From the NCBI GenBank assembly GCA_963844205.1, contig CAWJNK010000013.1, positions 1 to 64,000 of the forward strand: a stretch of DNA of 64,000 bases, read 5' to 3'. The notes under the pieces were generated by a model. That model ran no database searches and was not told where the DNA came from. It worked only from the letters and a program-made list of their open reading frames with translations. Below are positions 29,159 through 37,630 of this stretch, piece by piece. The position numbers and the translations under genes were made by a program. Source of the DNA: DASSUW01 sp963844205 (lineage in GTDB: Bacteria; Actinomycetota; Thermoleophilia; Solirubrobacterales; Solirubrobacteraceae). Position 1 is the stretch's first letter. Every line of letters begins with the position of its first letter.

Positions 29159-29541
29159 CGCCAAGCGCGAAGGGCATACGAGACGATCCCCGTGTCCCTG
29201 CCGGGTGACGTAGCGGCGCGGCGAGCACGGCGGAACGAGAGCAGTCGCGCTGCTCCTTTCGAGCCGGATCCCGACAGCGCACTCGAGTCGGTGCCCGGCT
29301 ATCGCACCTCGCCTGCCAGTAGCACTTGAGCAGCCTCACGCTTTGCCTGGGTCAGCGCGAACGTCCGCGAGGCGGCAGCCGGGCGAGGTGTTCGCGTTCG
29401 AGCAGGGAGCGCGCCGCTCACCGTTTCGCCTGGGTCTGATTGGACCCAGGACGCCGGCTCTCGCGAATCAAACCCGCTTCGGCGCGGAAGCATCGACATC
29501 GCACCGAACGACAGCGGGGGCGACGCCGTAGGCTTCGCAGC
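29159..29541. other. Intergenic stretch
   Basis: No convincing gene. It contains one short island repeat at 29247-29280 (GCGCTGCTCC...ACAGCGC) and some inverted Gly/Thr-like DNA repeats (CCTGGGTC near 29346 and 29429). The plus-strand frame here simply extends the PPK2 frame upstream. Confidence 0.45.
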
Positions 29542-30402
29542 ATGGCGACGAAGACAGCGAAGCGCCACACGCAGTCGGCTCCAGCGAAGCCAGCCGCCCC
29601 GAAGTCTGGTGGGCGCTTCCCGAAGAAGGTCTACGAGCGGGAGCTGTTCCGGCTCCAGGGCGAGCTCGTCAAGCTCCAAGAGTGGATTCGAGCCGAAGGC
29701 GCACGGCTCGTGATCGTCTTCGAGGGCCGCGACGCTGCCGGCAAGGGCAGCACGATCAAGCGCGTCACGCAGTACCTCAACCCGCGTGTCGCCCGCATCG
29801 CCGCGCTTCCCGCACCGACCGAGCGCGAGCGGAGCCAGTGGTACTTCCAGCGCTACATCGCTCACCTTCCGGCGGCGGGGGAAGTCGTTCTCTTCGACCG
29901 CTCGTGGTACAACCGCGCGGGCGTCGAGAAGGTGATGGACTTTTGCACGGCGGAGGAGTATCACCGCTTCCTTTACCAGTGCCCGATCTTCGAGCGGATG
30001 CTCGTCGAGGACGGCATCCTGCTGCGCAAGTACTGGTTCTCCGTGAGCGATGCCGAGCAGCAGGCCCGGTTCAAATCGCGCCTCAAGGATCCGATGCGGC
30101 AGTGGAAGCTCTCGCCGATGGACCTTCAGTCGATCGTCCGCTGGGAGAACTACTCGCAGGCGAAAGACCAGATGATGGTTCACACCGACATCGCCGAGGC
30201 TCGCTGGTTCGTCGTCGAGAGCGACGACAAGCGGCGCGCGCGCCTGAACATGATCGCCCACCTGCTGTCGTCGCTCGAATACGAGGACGTCAGCCGACCG
30301 GCGCTGAAGCTGCCCAAGCGTCCGCCTCCACGGGGCTACGAGCGGCCGCCACGCGAGACGCAGACCTACGTGCCGGACCACGCCTCGACGCTGCTGTCCT
30401 GA
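29542..30402 (+). CDS. ppk2: Polyphosphate kinase 2 (PPK2 class I type)
   Basis: 286 residues. Walker A is FEGRDAAGKGSTIKR, the Walker B-like motif is VVLFDRSWYNRAGVEKVM, and the lid region RLKDPMRQWKLSPMD follows. PPK2 transfers phosphate between polyphosphate and nucleotides (usually ADP/GDP to ATP/GTP). The length and the single domain fit class I. The basic N-terminal tail (TAKRHTQSAPAKPAAPKSGG) is variable in the family. The ATG at 29542 is the last start before the conserved region. It lies in the island, not near a phosphate regulon. Confidence 0.93.
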   Translation: MATKTAKRHTQSAPAKPAAPKSGGRFPKKVYERELFRLQGELVKLQEWIRAEGARLVIVFEGRDAAGKGSTIKRVTQYLNPRVARIAALPAPTERERSQWYFQRYIAHLPAAGEVVLFDRSWYNRAGVEKVMDFCTAEEYHRFLYQCPIFERMLVEDGILLRKYWFSVSDAEQQARFKSRLKDPMRQWKLSPMDLQSIVRWENYSQAKDQMMVHTDIAEARWFVVESDDKRRARLNMIAHLLSSLEYEDVSRPALKLPKRPPPRGYERPPRETQTYVPDHASTLLS

Positions 30403-30805
30403 GCCCGCAGGCAAGCGGGTGTTGCGATGCGGGCGTGTGGTTGGACGGTCGAGGGCACGAACCGGCCGACTCCTGCTCCGCGACTCTTGACCCGCACGCC
30501 GCTCGACGCCCCAGCCCTGGCGGTCTGCCGCGGGTCAATCGGCCAGGAGCGCGTCGATCACGGTTTGGGTCAACGGTCGATCGACGAACTCACGGAAATC
30601 GCGAAGGCGGTCGGGTCGTCGAAGCGCCATAGTCCGCCTGCCTCCGTCGAAGACGCAGAGACTCGCCGGCTGGCAGACGTAGGCGGCACCGAAGCCTGAA
30701 GCCGGACTCCCGCGCGAGTGCTCCTATCACGCGAGCGCAGGTTCGCGAACGAGTGCAGCGATCGGCGCGCGGCGACCTGCTTCGCGCGCCGAACTGCTCG
30801 TTCAG
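30403..30805. other. Intergenic stretch with hairpin and short repeat
   Basis: Right after ppk2, CCCGC/GCGGG (30404-30419) forms a small terminator-like stem. On the minus strand a 31-codon frame (30630-30535, MALRRPDRLRDFREF...) has a plausible amino-acid sequence but no support; it may be the remnant of a gene. A short island repeat lies at 30715-30740. Confidence 0.4.
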
Positions 30806-31102
30806 TTATCCATCCGCCACTCGGCTGCCCCAGACCTCGTGAACCGGGAACTTCTCGGGCTCGGGGAGCTCGACGCCGGCCGTTGCGAGCGCCTCCTTCA
30901 GGCCGCCATCCCATGCTTGCTGCCAAGCGTCCTCCGATGCCCAGACCTCGCTGACGCGGAGGTCCGGCTCCTCACCGAACATGACGTGGAGTTGGAGGGA
31001 TGGAGGGGGTCCGTCGGGGCCGTTCTCCTGAAGGATCTCGTTGACCTTGTCGTATTGCTCGCGCGTCAGCGACGAAGGCGCGTAGCGAATGAGGATTGGC
31101 AT
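30806..31102 (-). CDS. Dimeric alpha/beta-barrel (ABM-like) small protein
   Basis: 98 residues. The pattern MPILIRYAPSSLTREQYDKV ... HVMFGEEPDLRVSEVWASEDAWQQ fits the ferredoxin-like antibiotic-biosynthesis-monooxygenase/EthD-type fold. No catalytic residue can be named. It is a single gene on the minus strand between short repeats. Confidence 0.65.
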   Translation of the reverse strand: MPILIRYAPSSLTREQYDKVNEILQENGPDGPPPSLQLHVMFGEEPDLRVSEVWASEDAWQQAWDGGLKEALATAGVELPEPEKFPVHEVWGSRVADG

Positions 31103-31234
31103 GGTGCGAACCTAACCGACGGGACGGTCCATGCACAGGAGGCCGCGCCGAGGCTGCGCCTTCTCGGGGCAGTCGCCCACCGGGCGGGCCGGACTACTCC
31201 GTCCACGCGAACGCGAACGCGGCACACTGCCTTC

Positions 31235-31579
31235 ATGACGCCCCTGGCGCCGGACGCACTGCTCGCTGTTCAAGACACTGTTCGGGCGGTTGTGGACCAC
31301 GACGACGATCGACTGGCGCTGATGGCGCCGGACGTCGGCGACCTGTACCTCTGGACGCGCGACTACGGCAAGTACGGAGTCGTCGAGCTGGTCATGCCCC
31401 CGGGCCAGCCGGGCGAGTGGAGCATCGACTGGGTCGATATGGACGACGGTTCCAAGCACGTGGCAGTCGACATGTGGACGCGTCAAGAGGGACGCTCGGA
31501 CCTCACGCTGGAGCTTGAACTCCACCAAGACGACACCGGGCGCTGGCGACCACGAGTCCTCGATCTGCACGTGCTCTAA
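31235..31579 (+). CDS. DUF7668-like hypothetical protein
   Basis: 114 residues. The centre and C terminus (GKYGVVELVMPPGQPGEWS ... AVDMWTRQEGRSDLTLELEL ... VLDLHVL) match a recurring bacterial family of small proteins that ends in DxHVL; I believe it is DUF7668. Function unknown. It lies divergent from the ABM-like gene, 132 bases away. Confidence 0.7.
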   Translation: MTPLAPDALLAVQDTVRAVVDHDDDRLALMAPDVGDLYLWTRDYGKYGVVELVMPPGQPGEWSIDWVDMDDGSKHVAVDMWTRQEGRSDLTLELELHQDDTGRWRPRVLDLHVL

Positions 31580-31629
31580 CCGGTGTTCCTTCGAGGCACA
31601 CGCGATACTGATCGGGGATCGGCTCTGAC

Positions 31630-31660
31630 CGCTGCTCAGTGTCGTAAGCGATAGCGCGGC
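31630..31660 (+). repeat. Short island repeat between DUF7668 and recombinase remnant
   Basis: CGCTGCTCAGTGTCGTAAGC followed by GATAGCGCGG. The first box GAGGCACACGCG occurs 50 bases upstream (about 31580-31591), as it does in the copy at 37520-37586, so the full repeat may be about 70-80 bases with two boxes. Confidence 0.5.
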
Positions 31661-31734
31661 GGACCGGCCGGGTCGCCCGGCGCGTCGACTGGCACCGATA
31701 GTCGGGTTCCGTTCCGCGAACCCGAGGAGGGGTC

Positions 31735-32029
31735 ATGTCCGAGCTTCTGCTCGACGGCGCCGGTCGACGTCGATCGCCGGCGACGATGCCGGGATTCCAC
31801 GCCGGTCACGCTCCCGGCAACAAGGGTCTGCGTTACCCGGCCGACCCGCCGAAGGTCGAGGAGATCATCGCCGTCATGCGCACCGCCGGGGATCGTGCGC
31901 ACGGCCGCCGGCTGCGCGGGCTGATCGTGATCATGTGGCGAGCCGGGTTGCGCATCCAGGAAGCGCTCGCGCTCACCGAAGGCGATCTCGACGAGCGTCG
32001 GGGCTCGCTGCTGGTCCGGCGCGGCAAGG
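31735..32029 (+). pseudogene. Truncated tyrosine recombinase/integrase
   Basis: The first 98 codons match a common actinobacterial XerC/D-like integrase family (MPGFHAGHAPGNKGLRYP, then GLIVIMWRAGLRIQEALAL, the first catalytic-Arg region, and RRGSLLVRRGKG). After RRGKG the homology stops at about 32029 and the frame ends at 32094 in unrelated residues. The His-x-x-Arg and Tyr catalytic residues are absent, so it cannot recombine DNA. A strong GAGGAGG ribosome-binding site remains. It is probably the decayed integrase of the island or of a cassette. Confidence 0.8.
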
Positions 32030-32144
32030 GCGCATGTGCTTGTCGCGCGAGGTCTCCCCGGTTAGGGTCGCAGTGCACGAGGATCGCGCCGTGAGAAGCG
32101 CTCTTCGCCGGCGCGCCCCGCCGCCCCCTTGAGAGGAGATCCCC

Positions 32145-32438
32145 ATGCCGCAGTACGTCGCGCTCATCGATTGGACCGACCAGGGCGTGCGCAACTTCAA
32201 GGACACCGTCGATCGCTTCGAAGCCGCGCAGAATGCGTTCAAGGAGCTCGGCGTCAGCTTCACCAACGTCTGGTGGACGCTCGGTTCCCATGACATCGTG
32301 GCGACGGTCGAGGGGCCCGACGACGACACCCTCGCCGCGGCGTTGCTCGTCGTCGCCGGGCAGGGCAACATACGCACGACCACGCTCCGGGCGTTCTCCC
32401 GCGAGGAGATGCGCGCGATCATCGGCAAAGTTTCCTGA
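32145..32438 (+). CDS. GYD-domain protein
   Basis: 97 residues, intact. The family pattern is clear: MPQYVALIDWTDQGVRNFKDTVDR, then LGSHDIVATVEGPDDDT and a C-terminal IRTTTLRAFSREEM. A GAGAGGAG site precedes the ATG. It is the second GYD gene in the island; the first (28839) is frameshifted. Role unknown. Confidence 0.85.
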   Translation: MPQYVALIDWTDQGVRNFKDTVDRFEAAQNAFKELGVSFTNVWWTLGSHDIVATVEGPDDDTLAAALLVVAGQGNIRTTTLRAFSREEMRAIIGKVS

Positions 32439-32649
32439 ATCCGAGCCCGCGCTTGTCGCCCTGCGCGGAGGGCGGACGGTCTCCAAGGCGCCTCGACATA
32501 CGCCCGCTCGGCACGAGCGTCAGCGCATGCGGGCCCGCTCGCTGTCGCATCGAGGCTTGCTGTTCTGATTGAGCTCGTCGGTGACGTCCGACGCGGAGGA
32601 GAGGGTCCCGACCGGGCGGCGAGCTGACTCTCATTGAGGCTGTCGGCCG

Positions 32650-32788
32650 GCTAGGGCCTGACTTCCTTGTGTTTTGTCGCTCGTCGCCGGTCGGGGATGT
32701 CTGGCGTGACTTGATAGATGCGTGGCGTCGCGTCCAGCAAGCCGTGTCCGCCAGGCGTCCGTTCTGTTCGAGACAGGAGGACGAGGCA
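32650..32788 (+). ncRNA. Candidate bridge RNA region of the IS110 element
   Basis: IS110-subgroup elements express a structured bridge RNA from the long non-coding left end. Here the 139 bases before the transposase are non-coding and can form stems (for example GACGCGG/GGCGTCGCGTC region and GTCCGCCAGGCG). The loops that would pair with target and donor cannot be assigned by eye. Confidence 0.35.
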
Positions 32789-33847
32789 ATGATCGTGCTC
32801 GGCGCGGACACTCACAAGCGTTCGCACGCGATCGCTGCGGTCGCGGCGCCAACCGGCGAGCGGCTCGGCGAGCAGATCGTCCCCGTCGGCCAGCGGGGGT
32901 TCGGCGCCCTGTTGCAGTGGGCGCGCGAGCTCGACGAGGACCGCGCGTGGGCGCTTGAGGATTGCCGACACGTGTCGGGGTCGTTGGAGCGGTTCTTGAT
33001 CGAGCGCGGTGAGCGGGTACTGCGAATCCCGACCCACCTGACCGCGAAGGCGCGCAAGAGCGCCCGCCAGCGCGGCAAATCCGACCCGATCGACGCGCTC
33101 AACGTGGCCCGCGTCGCGCTGCAGGAGGGCCTTCAGTCGTTCCCGGAGGCGCACCTGGACGGGCCCGAGCTGGATCTGCGGCTGCTCGTCGACCATCGCG
33201 AACGGCTGGTCTGCCATCGCGTCGAGCTCAACAGCACGCTGCTCTGGCATCTGCACGATCTGTGGCCGGAGCTACGGCTGCCGGGCGGCGCGCTGTTCTC
33301 GAAGAGGTGGAGCACGCGGATCGGCCGGCGTCTGGCCCGGGCCGAGCAAACGATGCGCGTTCGGATCGCGCGCGACGAGCTGCGCCGCCTGCGCGAGCTG
33401 ACCCTGGCGATCAACGGGCTCAAGCGCGACATCGCCGAGCTCGTCGAGCAGATCGCGCCGCAACTGCTCACCGAGCCCGGGTTCGGGCCGCTGACGGCGG
33501 CCAAGCTGGTCGGCGAGATCGCCGGCGCCCAGCGCTTCGCGACCTCGGCGAAACTGGCCCGCGCCGCCGGCGTCGCGCCGATCCCCGCCAGCTCGGGCAA
33601 CACGCAGCGCCACCGGCTCGACCAGGGTGGCAACCGCCAGATCAACGCCGCGCTGCACCGCGTGATCGTCACCCGCGCGCGCTGTCACCCGCAGACCCGC
33701 GACTACATCGAACGTCGCCGCAGCGAAGGCAAGAGCACCCGCGAGGCGATCCGCTGCCTCAAGCGCTACCTCGCCCGCCGCGTCTGGCGCCTACTTCAGT
33801 CGCCCCACCCGACCAGGACACCACCCTCCCCCAACTCAATTTCTTGA
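32789..33847 (+). CDS. IS110-family transposase
   Basis: 352 residues, full length. The N-terminal RuvC-like (DEDD) domain starts with IVLGADTHKRSHAIAAV (first Asp) and contains WALEDCRHVSGSLERFL (Glu) and KSDPIDALNVAR (Asp pair). The C-terminal Tnp2 domain has PGFGPLTAAKLVGEI and the serine region APIPASSGNTQRHRL. An ACAGGAGGA site precedes the ATG. It appears intact. Confidence 0.95.
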   Translation: MIVLGADTHKRSHAIAAVAAPTGERLGEQIVPVGQRGFGALLQWARELDEDRAWALEDCRHVSGSLERFLIERGERVLRIPTHLTAKARKSARQRGKSDPIDALNVARVALQEGLQSFPEAHLDGPELDLRLLVDHRERLVCHRVELNSTLLWHLHDLWPELRLPGGALFSKRWSTRIGRRLARAEQTMRVRIARDELRRLRELTLAINGLKRDIAELVEQIAPQLLTEPGFGPLTAAKLVGEIAGAQRFATSAKLARAAGVAPIPASSGNTQRHRLDQGGNRQINAALHRVIVTRARCHPQTRDYIERRRSEGKSTREAIRCLKRYLARRVWRLLQSPHPTRTPPSPNSIS

Positions 33848-33855
33848 CATAGAAG

Positions 33856-33920
33856 CGACACACGCGAGAGCGCGCCGTCCCTTCGGACGAGTGCTCCATG
33901 CGCGCTGCGACGGCGGCGCG
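33856..33920 (+). repeat. Short island repeat, two-box copy
   Basis: GACACACGCGAGAGCGCGCC followed, after CCCTT, by CGGACGAGTGCTCCATGCGC. It can be aligned over about 65 bases with 37520-37586 (GAGGCACACGCGCAAGTGCG ... CGGACGAGTGCTCCATCTGG). It lies directly after the IS110 right end. Confidence 0.6.
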
Positions 33921-33926
33921 CGGCGC

Positions 33927-34271
33927 TCATGTTCGCTGCAGCGTGTAGCGGACGGTCTGAACGCGAATCAGGCCGTCCCGAAAGACGAACGTATCGATCC
34001 CATCCTCGACCTTGGAGCCCGCAGAGGTCGCCTTCCATTCCAGCAACAGGATGTCGTCCTCGTAGATCTGCGTCGGCAGCTCCCACTCGGCACCCGGCAC
34101 CTCCGAAGTCAGCTTCTCAAACGCCTTGCGCACTTCATCCTTGCCGCGCAACACACCCGCCGGTGTGATGAAGATCGCGTCGTCGGCGTAGTCGCTGACG
34201 ATCGCCTCGATGTCTTCGGAACCCAGCGCCTCGGCGTGGTGCTGGAAGACCTCCTGCGGTGTACGAGCCAC
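33927..34271 (-). CDS. SnoaL-like (NTF2-fold) protein
   Basis: 114 residues. The pattern PQEVFQHHAEALGSEDIEAIVSDYADDAIFITPAGVLRG is typical of SnoaL-like polyketide-cyclase/limonene-hydrolase-fold proteins. No catalytic role can be assigned. Gene on the minus strand, flanked on both sides by short island repeats. Confidence 0.85.
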   Translation of the reverse strand: MARTPQEVFQHHAEALGSEDIEAIVSDYADDAIFITPAGVLRGKDEVRKAFEKLTSEVPGAEWELPTQIYEDDILLLEWKATSAGSKVEDGIDTFVFRDGLIRVQTVRYTLQRT

Positions 34272-34579
34272 TGCTCCTCCTCGGTCAGCGGTTGGAGCAG
34301 CGATGCTGGCTCATCACGGCACTCCGCGCAAGCATCGACCTGCCCGCCACGGCGCGAAAGCCAGACGAGCCCGCCCTCCGTGAGTCGGAACCGCGGGCTG
34401 CTCCAATTCGCGCTAAGCAGCACTCAATACCCGGCGAGCCCCTCGACCGAGGGGCGGTACGCGCGGCGGATGCTGCGGCCCGCGCAGCAACGCCACATGA
34501 CGCCTTCGCCGCCCACGGTCGCATTAGCGACCGATACCTCGTCAAGGCTCAGTCGGCGTGGGACGATCGACCCGCCCAG
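34272..34579. other. Intergenic stretch with a hairpin-forming short repeat
   Basis: Lies between divergent SnoaL-like and EVE genes. The copy at 34396-34425 reads GCTGCTCCAATTCGCGCT then AAGCAGCACTC, with GCTGCT/AGCAGC able to pair. No gene is supported. Confidence 0.5.
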
Positions 34580-35065
34580 ATGGCTTCATGGATATTTCAG
34601 GGAAACCCGAAGCGGTGGAACCTCGACGCCTTCTTCGAGGACGTTGCCAGACGCGACGTCGGACCGTACACGGTCTGGCGCGCTGATCAGTTTGCAGACG
34701 AGCTTCGGCCGCGCGATCGCGTGTTCTTTTGGCGCGCCGGCATGGGAGAGCGTCCCGGCATCATCGCCGTGGGCCAAATCCTGGGTCCCACGTGGAGCTT
34801 GCCGGACAGCAATCTCCAGTACCGGCTGGTTGGGCATGAGCGCGAGTTCGAGGGCCACCGTCCCCGGGTGCCGGTCTGGATCGAGTCCGTCCTCGACACA
34901 CGCTTGACCGAGGACGAGTTGCGCGAGGTACTCACGCTCGCGGGCCTGTCCATCCTCAACCGCGTGCGACGCGGGATCACGCAATTCCCTGTCAGCAACG
35001 CCGAAGCAAAGCGGCTGCTCGAACTTTGCGACGAGCGTGGAGCCACCGTGGAACCCGACACGTGA
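34580..35065 (+). CDS. EVE-domain protein
   Basis: 161 residues. EVE (PUA-superfamily) signature: WIFQGNPKRWNLDAFF, then YTVWRADQFADELRPRDRVFFWRAG and GIIAVGQILGPTW. EVE domains read modified bases in DNA or RNA and are often found near restriction and defence genes. The ATG at 34580 starts exactly at the domain. The C-terminal part (about 95-161) has no recognised domain. Confidence 0.88.
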   Translation: MASWIFQGNPKRWNLDAFFEDVARRDVGPYTVWRADQFADELRPRDRVFFWRAGMGERPGIIAVGQILGPTWSLPDSNLQYRLVGHEREFEGHRPRVPVWIESVLDTRLTEDELREVLTLAGLSILNRVRRGITQFPVSNAEAKRLLELCDERGATVEPDT

Positions 35066-35177
35066 CCTGCGACGCCGCCGCGTCCGCGCTGGCATTGCGT
35101 CGTACAACGAGGGCCATGACGCGCTCGGGCCGAGGAGACAGCTCCGTCTCGCGCACAGCGATAACGAGGCCGCCGAC

Positions 35178-35813
35178 ATGAGGGCTTCCGCTGCGACGCG
35201 TGCTACACCGTCGCTTGTGGCACTTCTGGAGGATCGGATGGAGCGGACTGGCGGCATCTATCCCTCGCCCACGCCTCCCCCCTCATACCGCGACGCTCGT
35301 GCAGTGCTCGGTCAGTACGAGCGCGCCTCCTCATGGCTCCGGGCAACTGCGGGCGGCGCGCTATTCCTGATCGCAGTCGCGGTCCCTCCCAGTTTGCTTG
35401 CGCTCGGCGTCTTCGTGGTTCGCGGCGATCTCGCGGCCTACGCGGTGGGCCTGGCCTCGCTTTGCACGGCCTGGTTGCCCGCCTGGGCGTGGAAGCAACG
35501 GCTGTGTGAGCGGTTTGTGCGTCGGCGCTTGGTGTGGCGCACTGCGTTCGATCCGCGAGTTGCCACAGTCTCGGCGAGGCTTACTGACAGGGACTCCGCG
35601 GAAGCATTGAGAGTCGTCCGTCACGCCGGGCTGACGTATCAGTACGTCCGCATATCAGCCCCGGACCGACGCAGCCTCACCATCGCGGTGGCGCAATGGG
35701 CGTTCGGTGCCTGGCGAGACGACTTCGCGTTCCGGGATCAGGTTTGTGAGGTGTTCCGAGCGGCGGGTATCTCTGCGAATGTCGGCGGCATCGAGGTCAA
35801 CGCAGAGCGATGA
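35178..35813 (+). CDS. Hypothetical membrane protein
   Basis: 211 residues from the ATG at 35178 (MRASAATRATPSL); a later ATG at 35238 (MERTGG) is also possible. Two membrane helices lie near residues 53-78 and 85-103, followed by a basic stretch (WKQRLCERFVRRRLVWR) and a soluble C-terminal domain with no known match. A short island repeat lies at 35131-35170, just before the start. Confidence 0.65.
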   Translation: MRASAATRATPSLVALLEDRMERTGGIYPSPTPPPSYRDARAVLGQYERASSWLRATAGGALFLIAVAVPPSLLALGVFVVRGDLAAYAVGLASLCTAWLPAWAWKQRLCERFVRRRLVWRTAFDPRVATVSARLTDRDSAEALRVVRHAGLTYQYVRISAPDRRSLTIAVAQWAFGAWRDDFAFRDQVCEVFRAAGISANVGGIEVNAER

Positions 35814-36092
35814 GCGATAAGTGTCGCGAGCAGCTGTCGGCACTGCGGTTGCCAGCTCAAGTGCGCCATCGGCGGCTCAGCCGGACTCTGACGACGCTCG
35901 CAGCAACGCCGCCGCTCGCGCTAAGCAGCACTCACGCGTCGCCTTCGCTCAGTAGCGGAGCCAGGCGGAAGCAGCGTTCGGTGAGCACTGGTCGCCTGGC
36001 GGACAACTGGACGGACGGGCCGTTGCTGTCGCGGCTCCAACTCTGGAAGGCTGATCGCTTCGGATGAGCGAAGCGGATAGGAGGAAGCCTCA
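35814..36092. other. Intergenic stretch with short repeat
   Basis: Contains CTCGCGCTAAGCAGCACTC at 35914-35932, nearly the same as in the 34396 copy, and CAAGTGCGCC at about 35859, the same as part of the first box of the 37520 copy. No gene. Confidence 0.45.
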
Positions 36093-36461
36093 ATGGCGAC
36101 GGCAGCGCCAACCTTCGACAAGCAGGAGCAGTACGACCGGATTAGGGAAGGCCTGATGCCCGGCGAGAGCATCATCGCGGTCTACGACTGCACCGGCGCA
36201 GGGACGGGCTTCGTGGGGCTCACGGACCGCCGCGTGATCCTTCAGGACAACAGCTTCGTGGGTAAGAAGGTCGCCCTCACTAGCGTGCCCTACAGCCGCG
36301 TGCAAGCGGTGTCCTTCGTGTCGAACAAGAGCATGCTCGGCAAGTGGTCGTCCACCAGCGAGGTCGCCATCCTCGTTGGAGGAGCTACGCACGAATGCGA
36401 GTTCCGGGGCCATGACAAGGCGCAGCTTGTGCACGACGCGATCCTGCAGCACATCATCTGA
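36093..36461 (+). CDS. PH-domain (YokE-like/bPH) protein
   Basis: 122 residues. The pattern GLMPGESIIAVYDCTG ... FVGLTDRRVILQDN ... LTSVPYSRVQAVSF ... LVHDAILQHII is that of bacterial PH domains. An ATAGGAGGA site precedes the ATG. No membrane segment. Such domains are often found in phage- and defence-associated genes, but no direct role can be named. Confidence 0.82.
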   Translation: MATAAPTFDKQEQYDRIREGLMPGESIIAVYDCTGAGTGFVGLTDRRVILQDNSFVGKKVALTSVPYSRVQAVSFVSNKSMLGKWSSTSEVAILVGGATHECEFRGHDKAQLVHDAILQHII

Positions 36462-36690
36462 AGACGGATAGGTAGTACGCGAAGCAAGCCGCCACTAGGT
36501 TCGTCGTCGCCCACCGATCCCGCTCGACCTGCGTCGCGCCAGTGGGACTCAACCGCTCGGCCGGGACGCGGCGCTGCTCCCTGCAGGCGTCAGCGGAAGC
36601 AGCAGCACGCTCCTGGATGTCCGACGTCATCTTGCTCGGGTGTTGTGCTGCTACCGCTGGCGGCGGTGGCGAAGGACCAGCTTCCTGCGG

Positions 36691-37041
36691 CTATGAGCCT
36701 GCCCCCGCCCACGCCGTTCCGAAGACCATCACCGCTTCGCAGCCGATCGCGATTGTTACGGCCTTGATCCCCTCGATCCGCGCGGATCGGCACTCGGGTC
36801 TTTGCCATTGGTTCCGGTAGTAGTCCGCCGGCCCGAGCACGTAGATCAGTGCCGCGAAGAACGTCACGGACCCTGCGGCGGCGAACACGGAGTCGTCGAA
36901 CATGGTCCGGTCAAAGGCCGGAAGCGCGAGCAGCAGTGGCACCTGAGCCAAGATGCCGAGCGCCAACAGGGCCGACCGGAGGTTGCTGTCTCGGCGCCAC
37001 TCCATCCTGTACATCTCCGTCGCCTCGTCCGTGAGGTACAT
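36691..37041 (-). CDS. Hypothetical membrane protein
   Basis: 116 residues. Three hydrophobic segments: ALLALGILAQVPLLLALPAF, VFAAAGSVTFFAALIYVLG, and AVTIAIGCEAVMVFGTAWAG at the C terminus. No family recognised. The short repeat at 36571-36606 lies downstream of it. Confidence 0.6.
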   Translation of the reverse strand: MYLTDEATEMYRMEWRRDSNLRSALLALGILAQVPLLLALPAFDRTMFDDSVFAAAGSVTFFAALIYVLGPADYYRNQWQRPECRSARIEGIKAVTIAIGCEAVMVFGTAWAGAGS

Positions 37042-37239
37042 GCGGGCGGAAAGCTACTCGTTGGCGCGTAGGAGAGTCAACGACCGGAGGCATAGTTTGC
37101 GTAGCGTGACGCGCCAGTAGCCCCCTGGCCATGACCTCGAGAGGTGCCTGGCCCGGTGCTAAAGCCTCGTGCGCGTCTACGCTGGGCCGGGCCTGCCTAC
37201 CGGCGCGGGGTACTTCGCGGCGCGTAGGGTGGCGCGCCT

Positions 37240-37476
37240 GTGAGTGATTCACGCCACTACCCGCCCGAAGAAGTCGCCCGCTACTACGAGCCGGTGCCGC
37301 ATGCCGGCGGTTGGGCCATGCGCGACCTCGCGTCCGCGTGCCTGCTCACGTGGGAGGACGGATCGCCGCGCGTCAAGGCGACCCGCGAGGAAGCCGAAGC
37401 GATGGCTGATGGCACGCTTCGGTTCGCGCGCGCGGCGATGAACGGGTACTTGACTGGCATGCTGGACGACTCGTAG
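37240..37476 (+). CDS. Small hypothetical protein
   Basis: 78 residues from the GTG at 37240. It has a balanced composition (YPPEEVARYYEPVPHAGGW, REEAEAMADGTLRFARAAM) and looks like a real small soluble protein, but matches no family I know. It is followed by the two-box short repeat. Confidence 0.55.
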   Translation: MSDSRHYPPEEVARYYEPVPHAGGWAMRDLASACLLTWEDGSPRVKATREEAEAMADGTLRFARAAMNGYLTGMLDDS

Positions 37477-37519
37477 CGGCGCGGCGACGCGTCGGCCGCG
37501 CGAAGCCCGCTATCGCGTT

Positions 37520-37586
37520 GAGGCACACGCGCAAGTGCGCCGGTCATCCGGACGAGTGCTCCATCTGGCGCAAAGCGGAAGTAGCC
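37520..37586 (+). repeat. Short island repeat, best two-box copy
   Basis: Box 1 is GAGGCACACGCGCAAGTGCG at 37520; box 2 is CGAGTGCTCCATCTGGCGC at 37553, followed by AAAGCGGAAGTAGCC. It aligns over its whole length with the copy at 33856-33920. It lies between a plus-strand small gene and the end of the minus-strand HEPN gene. Confidence 0.65.
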
Positions 37587-37630
37587 GCTCGACGTGCGGC
37601 CAGGTCGTTCGTCGGCGAGCGACGGCGGCG

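Larger units (their letters stand above)
32650..33860 (+). mobile_element. IS110-family insertion sequence (ends approximate)
   Basis: The element contains one transposase gene, about 140 bp of non-coding DNA before it and only about 13 bp after it (TTGACATAGAAGCG is a likely right end). IS110 elements lack terminal inverted repeats, so the ends cannot be fixed by eye. It interrupts the island between a GYD gene and the SnoaL-like gene. Confidence 0.7.

Noticed and set aside
30535..30630. A 31-codon minus-strand frame (MALRRPDRLRDFREF...)
   Set aside because: The sequence looks protein-like but is too short, with no ribosome-binding site or homologue that I recognise. Mentioned only in the gap entry.
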